Below, one piece after another: positions 55,072-64,000 of a stretch of 64,000 nucleotides of DNA. The notes under the pieces were generated by a model. The model was not told the origin of the DNA. It did not search any database and was given only the letters and a program-made list of their open reading frames with translations. The stretch is from Edaphochlamys debaryana. Its lineage: Eukaryota > Chlorophyta > Chlorophyceae > Chlamydomonadales. The number at the start of each line of letters is the position of its first letter. Position 1 is the first letter of the stretch. The DNA lies in NCBI GenBank assembly GCA_016858145.1, contig JAEHOE010000042.1, positions 496,001 to 560,000 on the forward strand. The letters run 5' to 3'. A program made the position numbers and the translations under genes.

Positions 55072-55822
55072 GCGGGGCGCGGCGTTTGAGGGGGGTTGGG
55101 GAGTTGAGAGGAGGGCGAGGGTGAGTGGGGCAGTTTGGGGGAGGTTGCGGGAGGCGGAGGGCTTGCTTGAGGAGTGGGTGGGGGCTGTGGGTAGGTAGCG
55201 ATTGGGGGTTCTGTGCTCGCAGGGGCCGTGCAGCGTAGTCCGGACGACGACGGGGGATGCAGCTGAACGCGTCGATGTAGCCGCTGCCGCAACGCGAGAG
55301 AAGAAGGCGGGGTGCCAGCAATGCGCATCTTCGAGGCAGGGGTAGCGATTCGGGGAGGGGAATTTGGGAGGAGAGGATGGCATGAGGGGTGGTTCGGCAG
55401 GGCATCCGCGTCACGGCAAGGGCCAGGGCCGAACAGGAGGTTGGCAGGGGAGGCTTCATGCAGGATGCGTTTGGTGCTCTTTAGGGGCACTGGTAACGTT
55501 GGTTTGTGGTAGGGGCGGGGGCTGCGCTGTTTGGAAGGGGGGGGCGCTGCCCGGTGCAGTCGACCTCCGCCGCTCCGCGCGCTGGTGCAGTTGGCCGTTG
55601 CTGCAACGGCCGCGATGCAAATGGGGACCCGCCTCGCCGCCGGCCTGCATTTGCGATCGACCCCACGACGCCTAAAACATACTTGCGCTGCTACATCCAA
55701 TTGCGACGCCTCGTTGACGCGACTGCTCGTTCTCAGACGCGACCCGAGGCAAGGCTGCAGCCAATAAGTATGGCGACGTCCCGGAGCCGGAGCTGACAAC
55801 ACCGACACGACACCACAACACG
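55072..55822. other. RMND1-like 3' UTR and kinase-like gene 5' region
   Basis: No supported exon and no clear TGTAA. The sequence just before the next ATG (AACACGATGGCG) is a reasonable start context. Confidence 0.4.
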
Positions 55823-58800
55823 ATGGCGCTTCACCTTGCTGCACTCTGGGCCCTGCTGGCGCTAGGCGGGGTGGGTCAGTTCTTTGGCGGGTCCACGCAC
55901 CAGAGCGCGGTGGGCAGTAGGAAAGCAGTCGTGCACCCAGCCGTGGAACAGGTACTGCCTCAGGAGCGATTCAAGGCGCTGGGGGAGCCTGGGTTCTGCC
56001 GGGGAGGTCGATGGCCGTCGCGTCAAGCCCATCCATTGCTGCTGCCTTTGCAGGCCGTCGCCACCACCATCCCCCACGTGGACGAGTGCGCGCTGTGCTT
56101 CCACTGCATAGCGGACGCGAAGCCATATCCCGTCTTGCCTTCTGACTTGACGGATGCCAATTTCCAGCCTAGCAACGTCACGGCCAAGCAAAAGCTGCCG
56201 ATCTGCCATGAGTGCAGAGGATGCACGGTTACCCTATCGCTTATGGTAAGCGGGGAGCTCGGCGGGCTCGGTTCGGAGGGCGGAATCGGCAACAGCAACA
56301 CCCAACGCCCTCCTTTTGCCTGATCAGGGGAGTTCAGGGCAAAAGAAGCTGTTTGGGTCATGGTTCAAGGACGAGGCCGGCGCGTCGCCCAGCTGGCTGT
56401 TCGTCGCGCCCACTGACAAGACGCCGAACAAGAAGGCGATTGTCAAGGTGGCCTGCATTCCCGTGGGCAAGCACGCCCGCGATAAGCACGCACAGTGCCA
56501 CGCGGACCTGGCACTCAAGTATGCCAAAATTTACTTGGCAATTGAGAAGCTCGCGGAGGACTGCGGGTTAACAGGTGCGCTGTGCAAGCACGCGGAGGGT
56601 CGGCTCGGGGTCGGCGGGGGGAGGGCGGGGGAAGAGGGAGAGGCGCAGGGTTTGAGTCGGCGGCACGCACGAACGTGCCAGAACCGTCGCCCGGACCCGG
56701 ACAGCCCCTAGACTCCAGCGTCCAACGCCCCCTTCCCTTCCTCCACCAACTCTCTTTTCCCACAGACATCATTCCCAAAATCTGGGTGGACTGGGTGCAC
56801 GCAGTCATTCCCGAAGTGGGGTACCACATCAGGTGCGGCGAAATCGTCAGCGGACGGGGGGCACCGCCCTTGGGGGCTATCGGGGCTGCGGGAGCCTGGG
56901 TACTCGTGGCAAGCGTCACAGGACGCTGAGGGTCACGGTCGCAGCTTTAACGGGGGGCGGCAGCGGCTGCTCAGCAGGCTGACTCACCACCACATCGTAG
57001 CACCTGCCGAGCTGTGGTGGCCCCTGCCATCGGGCTGGGCCCGTGCCTGCGTTCTACCACGGTAACCGGACCGGACCAGACCAGACCAGACCAGACCAGA
57101 CCAGACCGGTCGGAAGCCCCGGGCTCGTGAGCAGTCCGAGGCCGGCAATTGGTTTGCGCTGGTCCCTGGGGACGAGGCGTCATGGAGCACTGCCGGTGCC
57201 GGCGGAGCTCTGGACAGGGCAGGAAGGGCTGGGCCTGGCGGCGGGCTTGGCGTGGAGCTGCGGCGGTGCCTTTTCCGAAGCGCGGCCGAGACGTGCCTCG
57301 GCGGGGCCGGAGGGTGCGCTGCGGGGCCGGCCCGCTCGCTCTGAGTGGGGAATGAGGCGAGGCCGCGGCGGAGCAAAGCCCCTCTGGAGCCGCACCCAGG
57401 CCGTCGGGGCCGTGAGCCCCAGGCGCGCGGCATTGGGGCGCGGTCAGCCGGGGTCACACAGCCGGGGTCACACTGACGGGCGGAACGGGGCTCCTCCCAC
57501 GCGCCCTCACCGCCTGGCGGCGGAGGCGGTTTTGGGGGCCCGAACTGCACGCACCCAAGCCATGCAGCCGGGCTTGTCAGACGCAGCGCAGCGGGATCCG
57601 TCATGGTTCCATGGCCCTGGGAGTGTTGGATCTCCGCTGGTCTGTTTCCCCGGTGGCGAGGCGAAGGCGGCACGTGCAGCACAACCCGGGCTCCCTAGTT
57701 GCACGGGGCTGCGCCAGCCGGCCCTTCGTGCGGCTCCTGTCTCCTATGTCGTGTCTCCTGCTGCTGACCTGCGCGCCACCCCTGGCCTTGCGCCTGCCCG
57801 CTCAGGTGGCTTGGGCTGTGGATGGAGATGGTGGAGGGCATCAGTCTAGAAAACCTGGTGAGAGTGGGGGGGAGCGGCGACACAGCGGGAGCTAGCTATT
57901 CGTTCGTGGCATGGGGTTTCCTGAGGAGGGTTTTCCTAGGGAGGGGCACAAAGGATGGTTGAGGGCATGAGTCTGGAAAACCTGTTGAGGGTTGGGGGGA
58001 GCAACCGTGCCGGGGGTTGGCTGCCGAAAGTGGGTTGGTGGGTTGTCCTTGGGCAATGATGGGGCACGGGGAAAGGGACAGCACGGTTGGGCGCAGCGAG
58101 CGGCCGTAGCGGGGAGCTGGCTACTGGTCGTGGTCGGGGTTTTCTGAGCAGGGGCACAAAGCTATGGTGGAGGACACCAGTCTGGAGAGCCTGGTGAGGC
58201 GCGGCGAGCGGCCGTACCGCAGCGGCCGCTGGCGGCTTGGTGGTTGGGTGGGGTTCGGTTTGGGGCGTCCTTCGGCGGGTTCAGAAGGCGCGGGAGCGTG
58301 GTGTGGGGGTGGCGGCTGGGGCGGGGCTACCTGGCGACGGGGGTGGGACGTCGGAGCCAGGGACTAGGCTGCGGAAGTGTAGGTCTGCGGTGCGGTGGGG
58401 TGGGGTATGGGAGCGGGGGCGCCAGGCGGGGATGGGCCGAGCAGCGTATGGCTCCATTAGGCCCCACCGAGGCCCCGGTGAGGGGCTGCAGCCCGAGCTG
58501 TCGTGGAGCCGGGTCTGCGTGACCAACACCAGCAGGGGTTACGGGGTTACGTGCTAGGAGCGGGGCAGGGCCAGGCGGGGCTGGCTGCCTGGTTCTAGTG
58601 CCTGCCTACTGGCTGGTACAGGAGGCGGGGCACGACAGCCCGGGCTGGCATGCCCCGGGGGGGACCACAAAGGTGGCAGAATGACAGGGGTCGGCAGGGG
58701 TGGGACCTACGAGCCAGCTGTAGACGTGGTTGGGAGGGCTTGAGGAGATGGAGGCCGCCCGCGGTCAGCCGGTGCTGAGGCCCGTTCGCCGTGTGCTACA

Positions 58801-61440
58801 TTGGGGCTACGTGGGCCACCTTGCATGCGCCCGGCGGTCTCTGGCGCTCGGGCCTCCCTCTTCCCTCGTGCGCCCGTCCCCCAGCGTCCGCACGCTCACG
58901 AGACGACCACACATGACCCCCCCCTCCCACCCAACCCCGCCCACCCCCAACCCCGCTCCAGCTTCAACACCCCCTCCCAGCCCCCACCCCGCTCCAGCTT
59001 TTCAACACCCCCTCCCACCCACCGGCTTGCGCCTCCCGCCCCCCTTCCTAGGTGCGTCTGGGCAACCCCATGATGCACCCGGACGACCTGCTCGACATCC
59101 TGCACAACAAGGTCAACCACACGCAGGTGGGGAGGGCGGCAGGGGCAGAGTGGGGCGGTGGGGCCGGCTTCCGTAGCGGTCGGGACGCGGCGGCGTGGGG
59201 CGGTGGGAGCAGGCCTGTTCATGTGTTGCCCCTGGCGCGGGCCTGGGGTGCAGCGAGCTCCGCGCGCTGATGCGGAACCGCATGCGTGAGGTCGATCTGT
59301 CCATCGCCATCCGCGACTTCTCTACATGCCTCACGCTTGCATGCTTCGCGGCCATCCCGTGCTTCACATGCTTCACGGCTCCCTCCAATTCCACCTCCGC
59401 AGACAATTCGTGCGGCCATCTTCGATCTGCTGACCAGCCAGAACGACCGGCACGCGCAAAACATCTTCATTAACGGCGACGGCTCGGTGCGCCTAATTGA
59501 TAACGAGGTGGGTTGCGGACCAGGGCAGGGTTGAGAGGAAGGGGCGCGGCCGGGAGGAGGTGGGGTACCGTTGCGAGCTGGGGTCCCGGACCTAAGCCTC
59601 GCTTTGTGGAACGCTTTGTGCAACGCTTTGTGCCTTGGCCCTAGCTCTCGTCCTGTCATTCACCGCCAACCCTCTCCCAGTCCGAACCCCAAGTAAGCGC
59701 TTCGCTTACCTGCCTTTCTTCTACATTCATCTTTGTAATTGCAGCGCGCCTTTTACGAGAACCACATCCTGGCGGCGGACTCCATCCTGCTGCCCACCAC
59801 CAAGAAGTACACGATCAACGTCATGGAGAACGCCTGGATCCACAAGTTCCGGAACTGGGGGGACAAGGTGGGAACCGGATCCACGAATTACGGATCCTGA
59901 AGAGCACGAACCTGAGCCTGTGCGCAAGCTCGGGGCAGTGCGCTTTGATCCCGGGATGACGCCAGGATTTGCCCTCGGCGCTGCTGAGGCTCGGGCTCAG
60001 TCAGTCAGTCAGTCACTGCCCCGTGCCCTTCCCCTTAAGAATCCCTCTGAACGGTATCCTGCCCCGCCCTGCCTCCTGCTTCCACCACGCGCAGGTGCCC
60101 CAGTGCTGGGCCAATGTGGCTTTGCTGTTCGACTACCGCTGCTACGTGCCGGACGGCAAGATCGGGAAGAACCTGCCGGCAGACGTGAGTGGGGCGACGG
60201 GGCCAGGGCTAGCGGGCAATGCAGGCTTCGGGCTGATGGGAGCAAGGCATGAAGGGTTCAGAGTCAGACAGGTTGGGCGAGGGACCCAGCGACGCCTGGG
60301 CCTCCCTACCCCGTGGCCGTGCCTCTACTGTGGGTTGATGGGGTGGTGGTACCGGTACTCCGGCCACGAGGGTTGTCGCGGGGCAGCTGCGGCCGTGCCT
60401 CTTTCCCTCCGGGTACAGGCGCCTTCCGCTGCCGTGTGCCACCGCCAAGTCCTGCCCACGTCCACTAATCGCCCAGCCCCTAGCCATGCCCTCGTTCGCT
60501 TGCAGCGCTCCCTAGCCTTTGCCTAACGCATGCACCGTTGGCCCCACTTTTTGGCCCTCACCTTCCACGGCCACAGGTTGGCCAGTGCCTAGCAAAGATC
60601 TCCAAGATGACGCCGGCGGCCGTACAGCAGGAGTACGGCCTGCCGTACCCGCACATGGCCGAGGCCCTGTACAACAGGAGCAAAGGTGGGCGAGGCGGCG
60701 AGGATCTCGAGTGACGCGATTAACTTACGGATGCGATACCGTACTTGAGCAGTGGACCCACAGTCGACCCATACACCCTTGCCCAATGGTAACCCCCTGC
60801 CCCCCTTCTCTGCTCCCCACCCCCACCCCCACCCCCGTTTCACTCCGCTCTGCAGCCATGTATGAGGAGGGCTTCGAGTACGCGCTCACGCAGGGGTACC
60901 CGCGCAACCCCAATCCCTGGCGCTACAAGTTCACGCCGCCCTGCTGCAAGATCAAGCACACCGACACCTACCGCTGCGCCCACGACTGGAGCCCGGACAC
61001 GGCCATCCCCTTCGGCGACCCAATTACAGGTGCGCTTGCGCGGGTCGACCCTGCACCACCTTGCGGGCAGCCGTGGCTCTGAGCCCATGTGTTTCGCAAA
61101 TGCTGTGGGTGCTCGCTTGCTGCCAACAGCCAGCGGTTGGCGCGCAACAGCGTCCTGCCACGTTGGCTCTCGCCGGCCCGGCTTTGTTGCGTGCAAGCTG
61201 TACGGCAAGCGGTTGGTGCGTCTGTCAGACCGCCGACGTGCAGCGATCTGCTGCGGGATGTCCCGTTCCCCCCCCTGCCAGCCAGTGGCGTGTCCTCTTG
61301 CAGCCCGCTGCTCGCCCATGAACTTCGCGTCATTGCTCATCTCGTCTATTCCCGGCGGTGCCCCTGCTCCCTCCCCAGGCGGGCCCTGGAAGCACGACCG
61401 CAAGGACCTGGGCACGTACGAGGGCGGCACCGTGTTTTGA
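55823..61440 (+). CDS. Secreted or luminal atypical kinase-like protein with paired CxxCxxC motifs
   Basis: Twelve phase-consistent exons give 474 residues: 55823-55951, 56054-56245, 56328-56574, 56766-56832, 57806-57857, 59052-59126, 59403-59507, 59745-59867, 60095-60184, 60577-60685, 60856-61029, 61379-61440. It starts with a signal peptide (MALHLAALWALLALGGVG). Two Cys triplets follow, C55xxC58xxC61 and C94xxC97xxC100. An N-lobe-like part (AIVKVACIPVG, K147 a candidate ATP-binding Lys) leads through a hinge-like LWMEMVEGISLENL (216-229) to TSQNDRHAQNIFI (N268, D269, R270, H271, N274) and RLIDNE (D287). The NxDRHxxN...IDN arrangement is that of non-canonical kinases such as HipA, FAM20 and phosphoinositide kinases. 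Activity and substrate are unknown. The C-terminus has a CC pair and ends GTYEGGTVF. I believe green algae have multi-copy relatives, but I cannot name the family. The 973-bp intron 4 and 1194-bp intron 5 are the weakest joins. Confidence 0.7.
57074..57107 (+). repeat. (CCAGA)n pentamer array
   Basis: About six CCAGA units lie inside intron 4 of the kinase-like gene, followed directly by CCGGTCGG. Confidence 0.85.
57806..58198 (+). repeat. Kinase hinge exon present three times
   Basis: The used exon end ATGGTGGAGGGCATCAGTCT then AGAAAACCTG|GTGAGA (57826-57863) has two relatives. One is at 57954-57985 (ATGGTTGAGGGCATGAGTCT, then GGAAAACCTGTTGAGG, donor GT lost). The other is at 58164-58198 (ATGGTGGAGGACACCAGTCT, then GGAGAGCCTGGTGAGG, donor kept). 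The two extra copies share a GGGGCACAAAG leader and look out of phase with the upstream exon. Confidence 0.85.
59690..59735 (+). repeat. Possible AGCGCTTCGCTT dispersed-repeat copy
   Basis: AGTAAGCGCTTCGCTTACC followed by TTTCTTCTACA shares the core and downstream part with the copy at 42142. It sits 10 bp before an acceptor and may supply part of the polypyrimidine tract. Confidence 0.5.
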
Positions 61441-62443
61441 TGACTAACGAGGAGCGCCCCTCCGCAATGATGGCATGCTGCGTGTGGTGGGCCGTGCTGC
61501 GGGGATGGGGCATGCGGCGTGCAGGAGCGCGTCGTGCCCCCCGTGCAGGAGCGCACAATGCGCCCCGCGTTTCCTAGCGGTGCGCTCCAGATGGTGGCAT
61601 CAACCGCGGTGGTCAGGGGCTCGTGACCCGAGTGGTTGGTTAGTGGGAGGTTAGTGGGAGGTATACAGTATGCGCCGGGAGGAGCGCTGTCTGGCGCTCG
61701 AGCGTGGAGCGATGAAGGGGCTGCAGCGAGGCAAGGCATAAGCTCGGACTGAAGAGCATGCAGAAGCATAGGCAGGGGGGGCCTGCACAGCTAGGGGTGG
61801 ACTGGGGTGGGGTGTGAGCCCGTGTGAGGTGCTGTGGAGGAGGTGACGTGCTGAGGACTCACGACCGACAGTGGTGGCGGTGTGCATGGGAAGCTTCCAT
61901 CGAATTACAGCATAACCAGGGAGGTTCTGTGCGCGCCGGGGCAAGTGTATGGTTTCCCTGCCCATGAGAATACGTGGTTGATTGGAACGGGGGCATGCTG
62001 AGACACGCATCCGAGGGGCAGCGGGGTACCGTGTGACTCGTGTGATGCACCATATGACTCGTGTGATGACAGGCTAAGGCCCATGTGTAAGGGCTCAGTT
62101 TGGAGGTCGAGATTTGCATCCGGCAACCGGAGAGGCGCGGGCGGCACGAAAGTGTCGGTCGGCACGAAACAGTCGAAACAGTCGGCGCGAAACACACACA
62201 TCGACCAGCCACACTGGTGTTGCTACAGACACCCTATTGCCTTGCGAACGTTCTCCGGCTGCTCAGACGTTCGCACCAACCAAAACAACACCTGCAGACT
62301 TGCAGACTTGCAACAGAGCCGGAGTAGCAACCCGCGACCGAGCATGCTTATCCACGCTGACAACATCGCCATAGCAACATAGCAACAGCGATGAGTTCAC
62401 TACACCGCAACGGGCGGTGCAAGAAGCCATCGACAGCTGCTCG
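61441..62443. other. Kinase-like gene 3' UTR and next promoter
   Basis: No coding exon is supported. TGTAA at 62086 is the likely poly(A) signal of the kinase-like gene. Confidence 0.5.
62086..62090 (+). terminator. TGTAA poly(A) signal of the kinase-like gene
   Basis: TGTAA occurs 646 bp after the stop codon, upstream of the next gene's start. Confidence 0.55.
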
Positions 62444-64000
62444 ATGATGCGGCCCCAGCTCACCGCCTTGCTCGTGTTCCTCCTCGCCAACCATGCGTAT
62501 GGAGAGACTCGACGGCGAAGAGGCCTGCTTTCTTCCGGGGATGATCCGAAGTTTGCGGATGTCGAGGCTCGCCTGCTGGCGGTCGGCGGCAATGTCACCT
62601 ACTGGGAGTCCTTCAGCCCACTGCTGAAGAGCAGGTACCTGGGCAAAGGCTGTGTGGCGGACGGCTTGAGCTACGGGGCGGCAAGGGGAACGGGATAGGG
62701 TGCCGCCGGGGAACGCCGTCGAGGGTGCCGCCGGGGAACGCCGTCGAGGGTGCCGCCGGGGAACGCCGTCGAGGGGGCATGGTTGAGACACAGCTAGGGA
62801 CCGGCCCTCACCCACGGCTCCTCAACTACTTGATCTTTACTGTTCCATAAACAGGGATCATAATCAACACCCACACACCTCCTGAAACTGTCTCCCCAGG
62901 ACGCCCTGCCGCTCCAGTGCCTCCGCGCCCCTTCGTATCGGCTACCTCACCCGACACACGGGCACGCTGTGGTGCGTGTGGCTAGGCCGCCCAGGAAGGG
63001 AATGGGAAACGGGGACGAGCTCACGCGATAAGCAAGGCCAACAAAGTGCAACCCCGGCCTACAACATCTCTGGCGAGGTTCGATCTCCCGAACCCTGCTC
63101 TTGCGAGGGGCCCCACCCAGGAAGGGGCTACCACCCTCACTTCGTGCCGAGGGATTGGGCAAGGGGCTACCACCCTCACTTCGTGCCAAGGGATTGGGCA
63201 AGGGGCTACCACCCTCACTTCGTGCCAAGGGATTGGGCAAGGGGCTACCACCCTCACTTCGTGCCAAGGGATTGGGCAAGGGGCTACCACCCTCACTTCG
63301 TGCCAAGGGATTGGGCAAGGGGCTACCACCCTCACTTCGTGCCGAGGGATTGGGCAAGGGGCTACCACCCTCACTTCGTGCCGAGGGATTGGGCAAGGGG
63401 CTACCGCCCTCACTTCGTGCCGAGGGATTGGGCAAGGGGCTACCACCCTCACTTCGTGCCGAGGGATTGGGCAAGGGGCACCACCAACCCTTAGCTGCCT
63501 TGACCACGTGACTTCCTGCGCCCGACACGCCCCAGGGACTGGATGGCCGTGGCGGAGGCCCTCGAGCTAGACTGGGAGAGGCGCAATCCAGACAGGTAAG
63601 TAATTATCATTGATGGCACACAGAGCTCGATAAAGGATGATTGTTCCTTGACCTAGCCCTGAATGTGGCCGTTGTAGTGCTTGGCCAGCGCACGAAGTCA
63701 CCGATGCACTGCCCGCCGGTTAGGTCAGCCCTTTGGAGCGCCGATCTTCGCCGCTATCCCCAAACCCCTTCCATCCGCCGTCCCGTACCGCCCGTACCAC
63801 CTGCAGCTGGTACCCCAAGTACGGCATGAGCGCCGCAGCCGCTGCGGACGTGTGGCGGGCGCAGGGCCCTGTGCTGTGCGGCCCGGGCCGTGGTGGCGGC
63901 GCCGGCGGCGGCTCGGCGGCTGGCGACGCAGCGGCGGCGGCGGCGGCGTGGGTGGATGCGCTGGTGGTGTGTGACACGGTCGTGGACGCTCGGCCCTTGC
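62444..64000 (+). CDS. Unrecognised secreted protein, 5' part
   Basis: Exons 62444-62634, 62900-62971, 63536-63595 and 63807 to the window end all meet in phase 2. The protein starts with a signal peptide (MMRPQLTALLVFLLANHAYG) and contains one N-glycosylation sequon (NVT). It then reads APLRIGYLTRHTGTLW, DWMAVAEALELDWERRNPD and WYPKYGMSAAAAADVWRAQG, followed by a Gly/Ala run and WVDALVVCDTVVDARPL. The alternation of short beta-strand-like (LRIGYLT, ALVVCDTV) and helical segments would suit a Rossmann-like enzyme such as a glycosyltransferase, but this is a guess. No family was recognised. The gene continues beyond the window. Confidence 0.55.
62698..62776 (+). repeat. 27-bp tandem repeat, three copies
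   Basis: GGTGCCGCCGGGGAACGCCG then TCGAGGG is repeated three times inside intron 1 of the last gene with no visible change. Confidence 0.9.
63122..63480 (+). repeat. 39-bp minisatellite, nine copies plus a partial
   Basis: The unit AAGGGGCTACCACCCTCACT then TCGTGCCGAGGGATTGGGC starts at 63122 and repeats every 39 bp to 63472. Copies 2-5 have CCAAG in place of CCGAG; copy 8 has ACCGCCC in place of ACCACCC. It fills most of intron 2 of the last gene. Because 39 is divisible by three, several frames stay open on both strands. Confidence 0.95.

Noticed and set aside
63122..63480. CRISPR-like array
   Set aside because: The units are directly adjacent with no unique spacers, and the context is a eukaryotic intron. 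It is a minisatellite.
1..64000. tRNA or rRNA genes
   Set aside because: No cloverleaf with a GTTCGA-type T arm and a matching acceptor stem, and no rRNA core sequence, could be recognised by eye. A covariance-model scan would be decisive.

Overview
The window looks like nuclear DNA of a GC-rich green alga, probably a chlorophycean and most likely a volvocine relative of Chlamydomonas, Volvox or Gonium. The reasons are dense short introns with GT..AG borders, TGTAA poly(A) signals downstream of stop codons, long alanine, glycine and proline runs from GCN/GGN/CCN codons, plant-type plastid sulfite reductase, and a FLOE/DUF1421 protein typical of the green lineage. No prokaryotic operon structure is present. 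Most long open frames on the opposite strand are shadows of GC-rich coding sequence. The gene models were assembled by hand from protein motifs, splice sites and reading-frame phase; every listed exon chain is phase-consistent.

Layout. 1-569 (-): 5' end of an ESCRT-III VPS20/CHMP6 gene, divergent from 1040-9491 (+): a 13-exon NRDE2 homologue. 10118-14717 (+): plastid-targeted metallophosphoesterase, 16 exons. 16118-21870 (+): ferredoxin-sulfite reductase, 13 exons. 22863-25351 (+): phosphopantetheine adenylyltransferase with a CoA-synthase-like N-terminal region, 7 exons. 26160-28887 (+): FLOE-like DUF1421 coiled-coil and Pro/Gln-rich protein. 31803-35614 (-): FBXO9-type F-box protein, 9 exons. 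36.4-42.5 kb is a repeat island holding a truncated LINE tail and two diverged copies of a segment of about 1.5 kb, each with a small coiled-coil membrane-protein frame. 43402-49323 (-): VIT plus von Willebrand A protein, 13 exons, divergent from 50051-55071 (+): RMND1/DUF155 membrane protein, 13 exons. 55823-61440 (+): secreted or luminal atypical kinase-like protein, 12 exons. 62444 to the window end (+): 5' part of an unrecognised secreted protein whose third intron carries nine copies of a 39-bp minisatellite.

The genes are unrelated housekeeping and accessory functions (membrane remodelling, nuclear RNA surveillance, sulfur and CoA metabolism, ubiquitin ligase, mitochondrial or organellar membrane protein) rather than a pathway cluster.

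The most unusual signal is structural. In at least eight genes, introns or flanks contain degraded tandem copies of the neighbouring exon edge, often including the splice site. One intron is flanked by a short direct repeat. This pattern recalls the tandem-duplication model of intron gain and expansion. Two introns appear to use GC donors. A dispersed repeat with the core AGCGCTTCGCTT recurs in introns and intergenic DNA.
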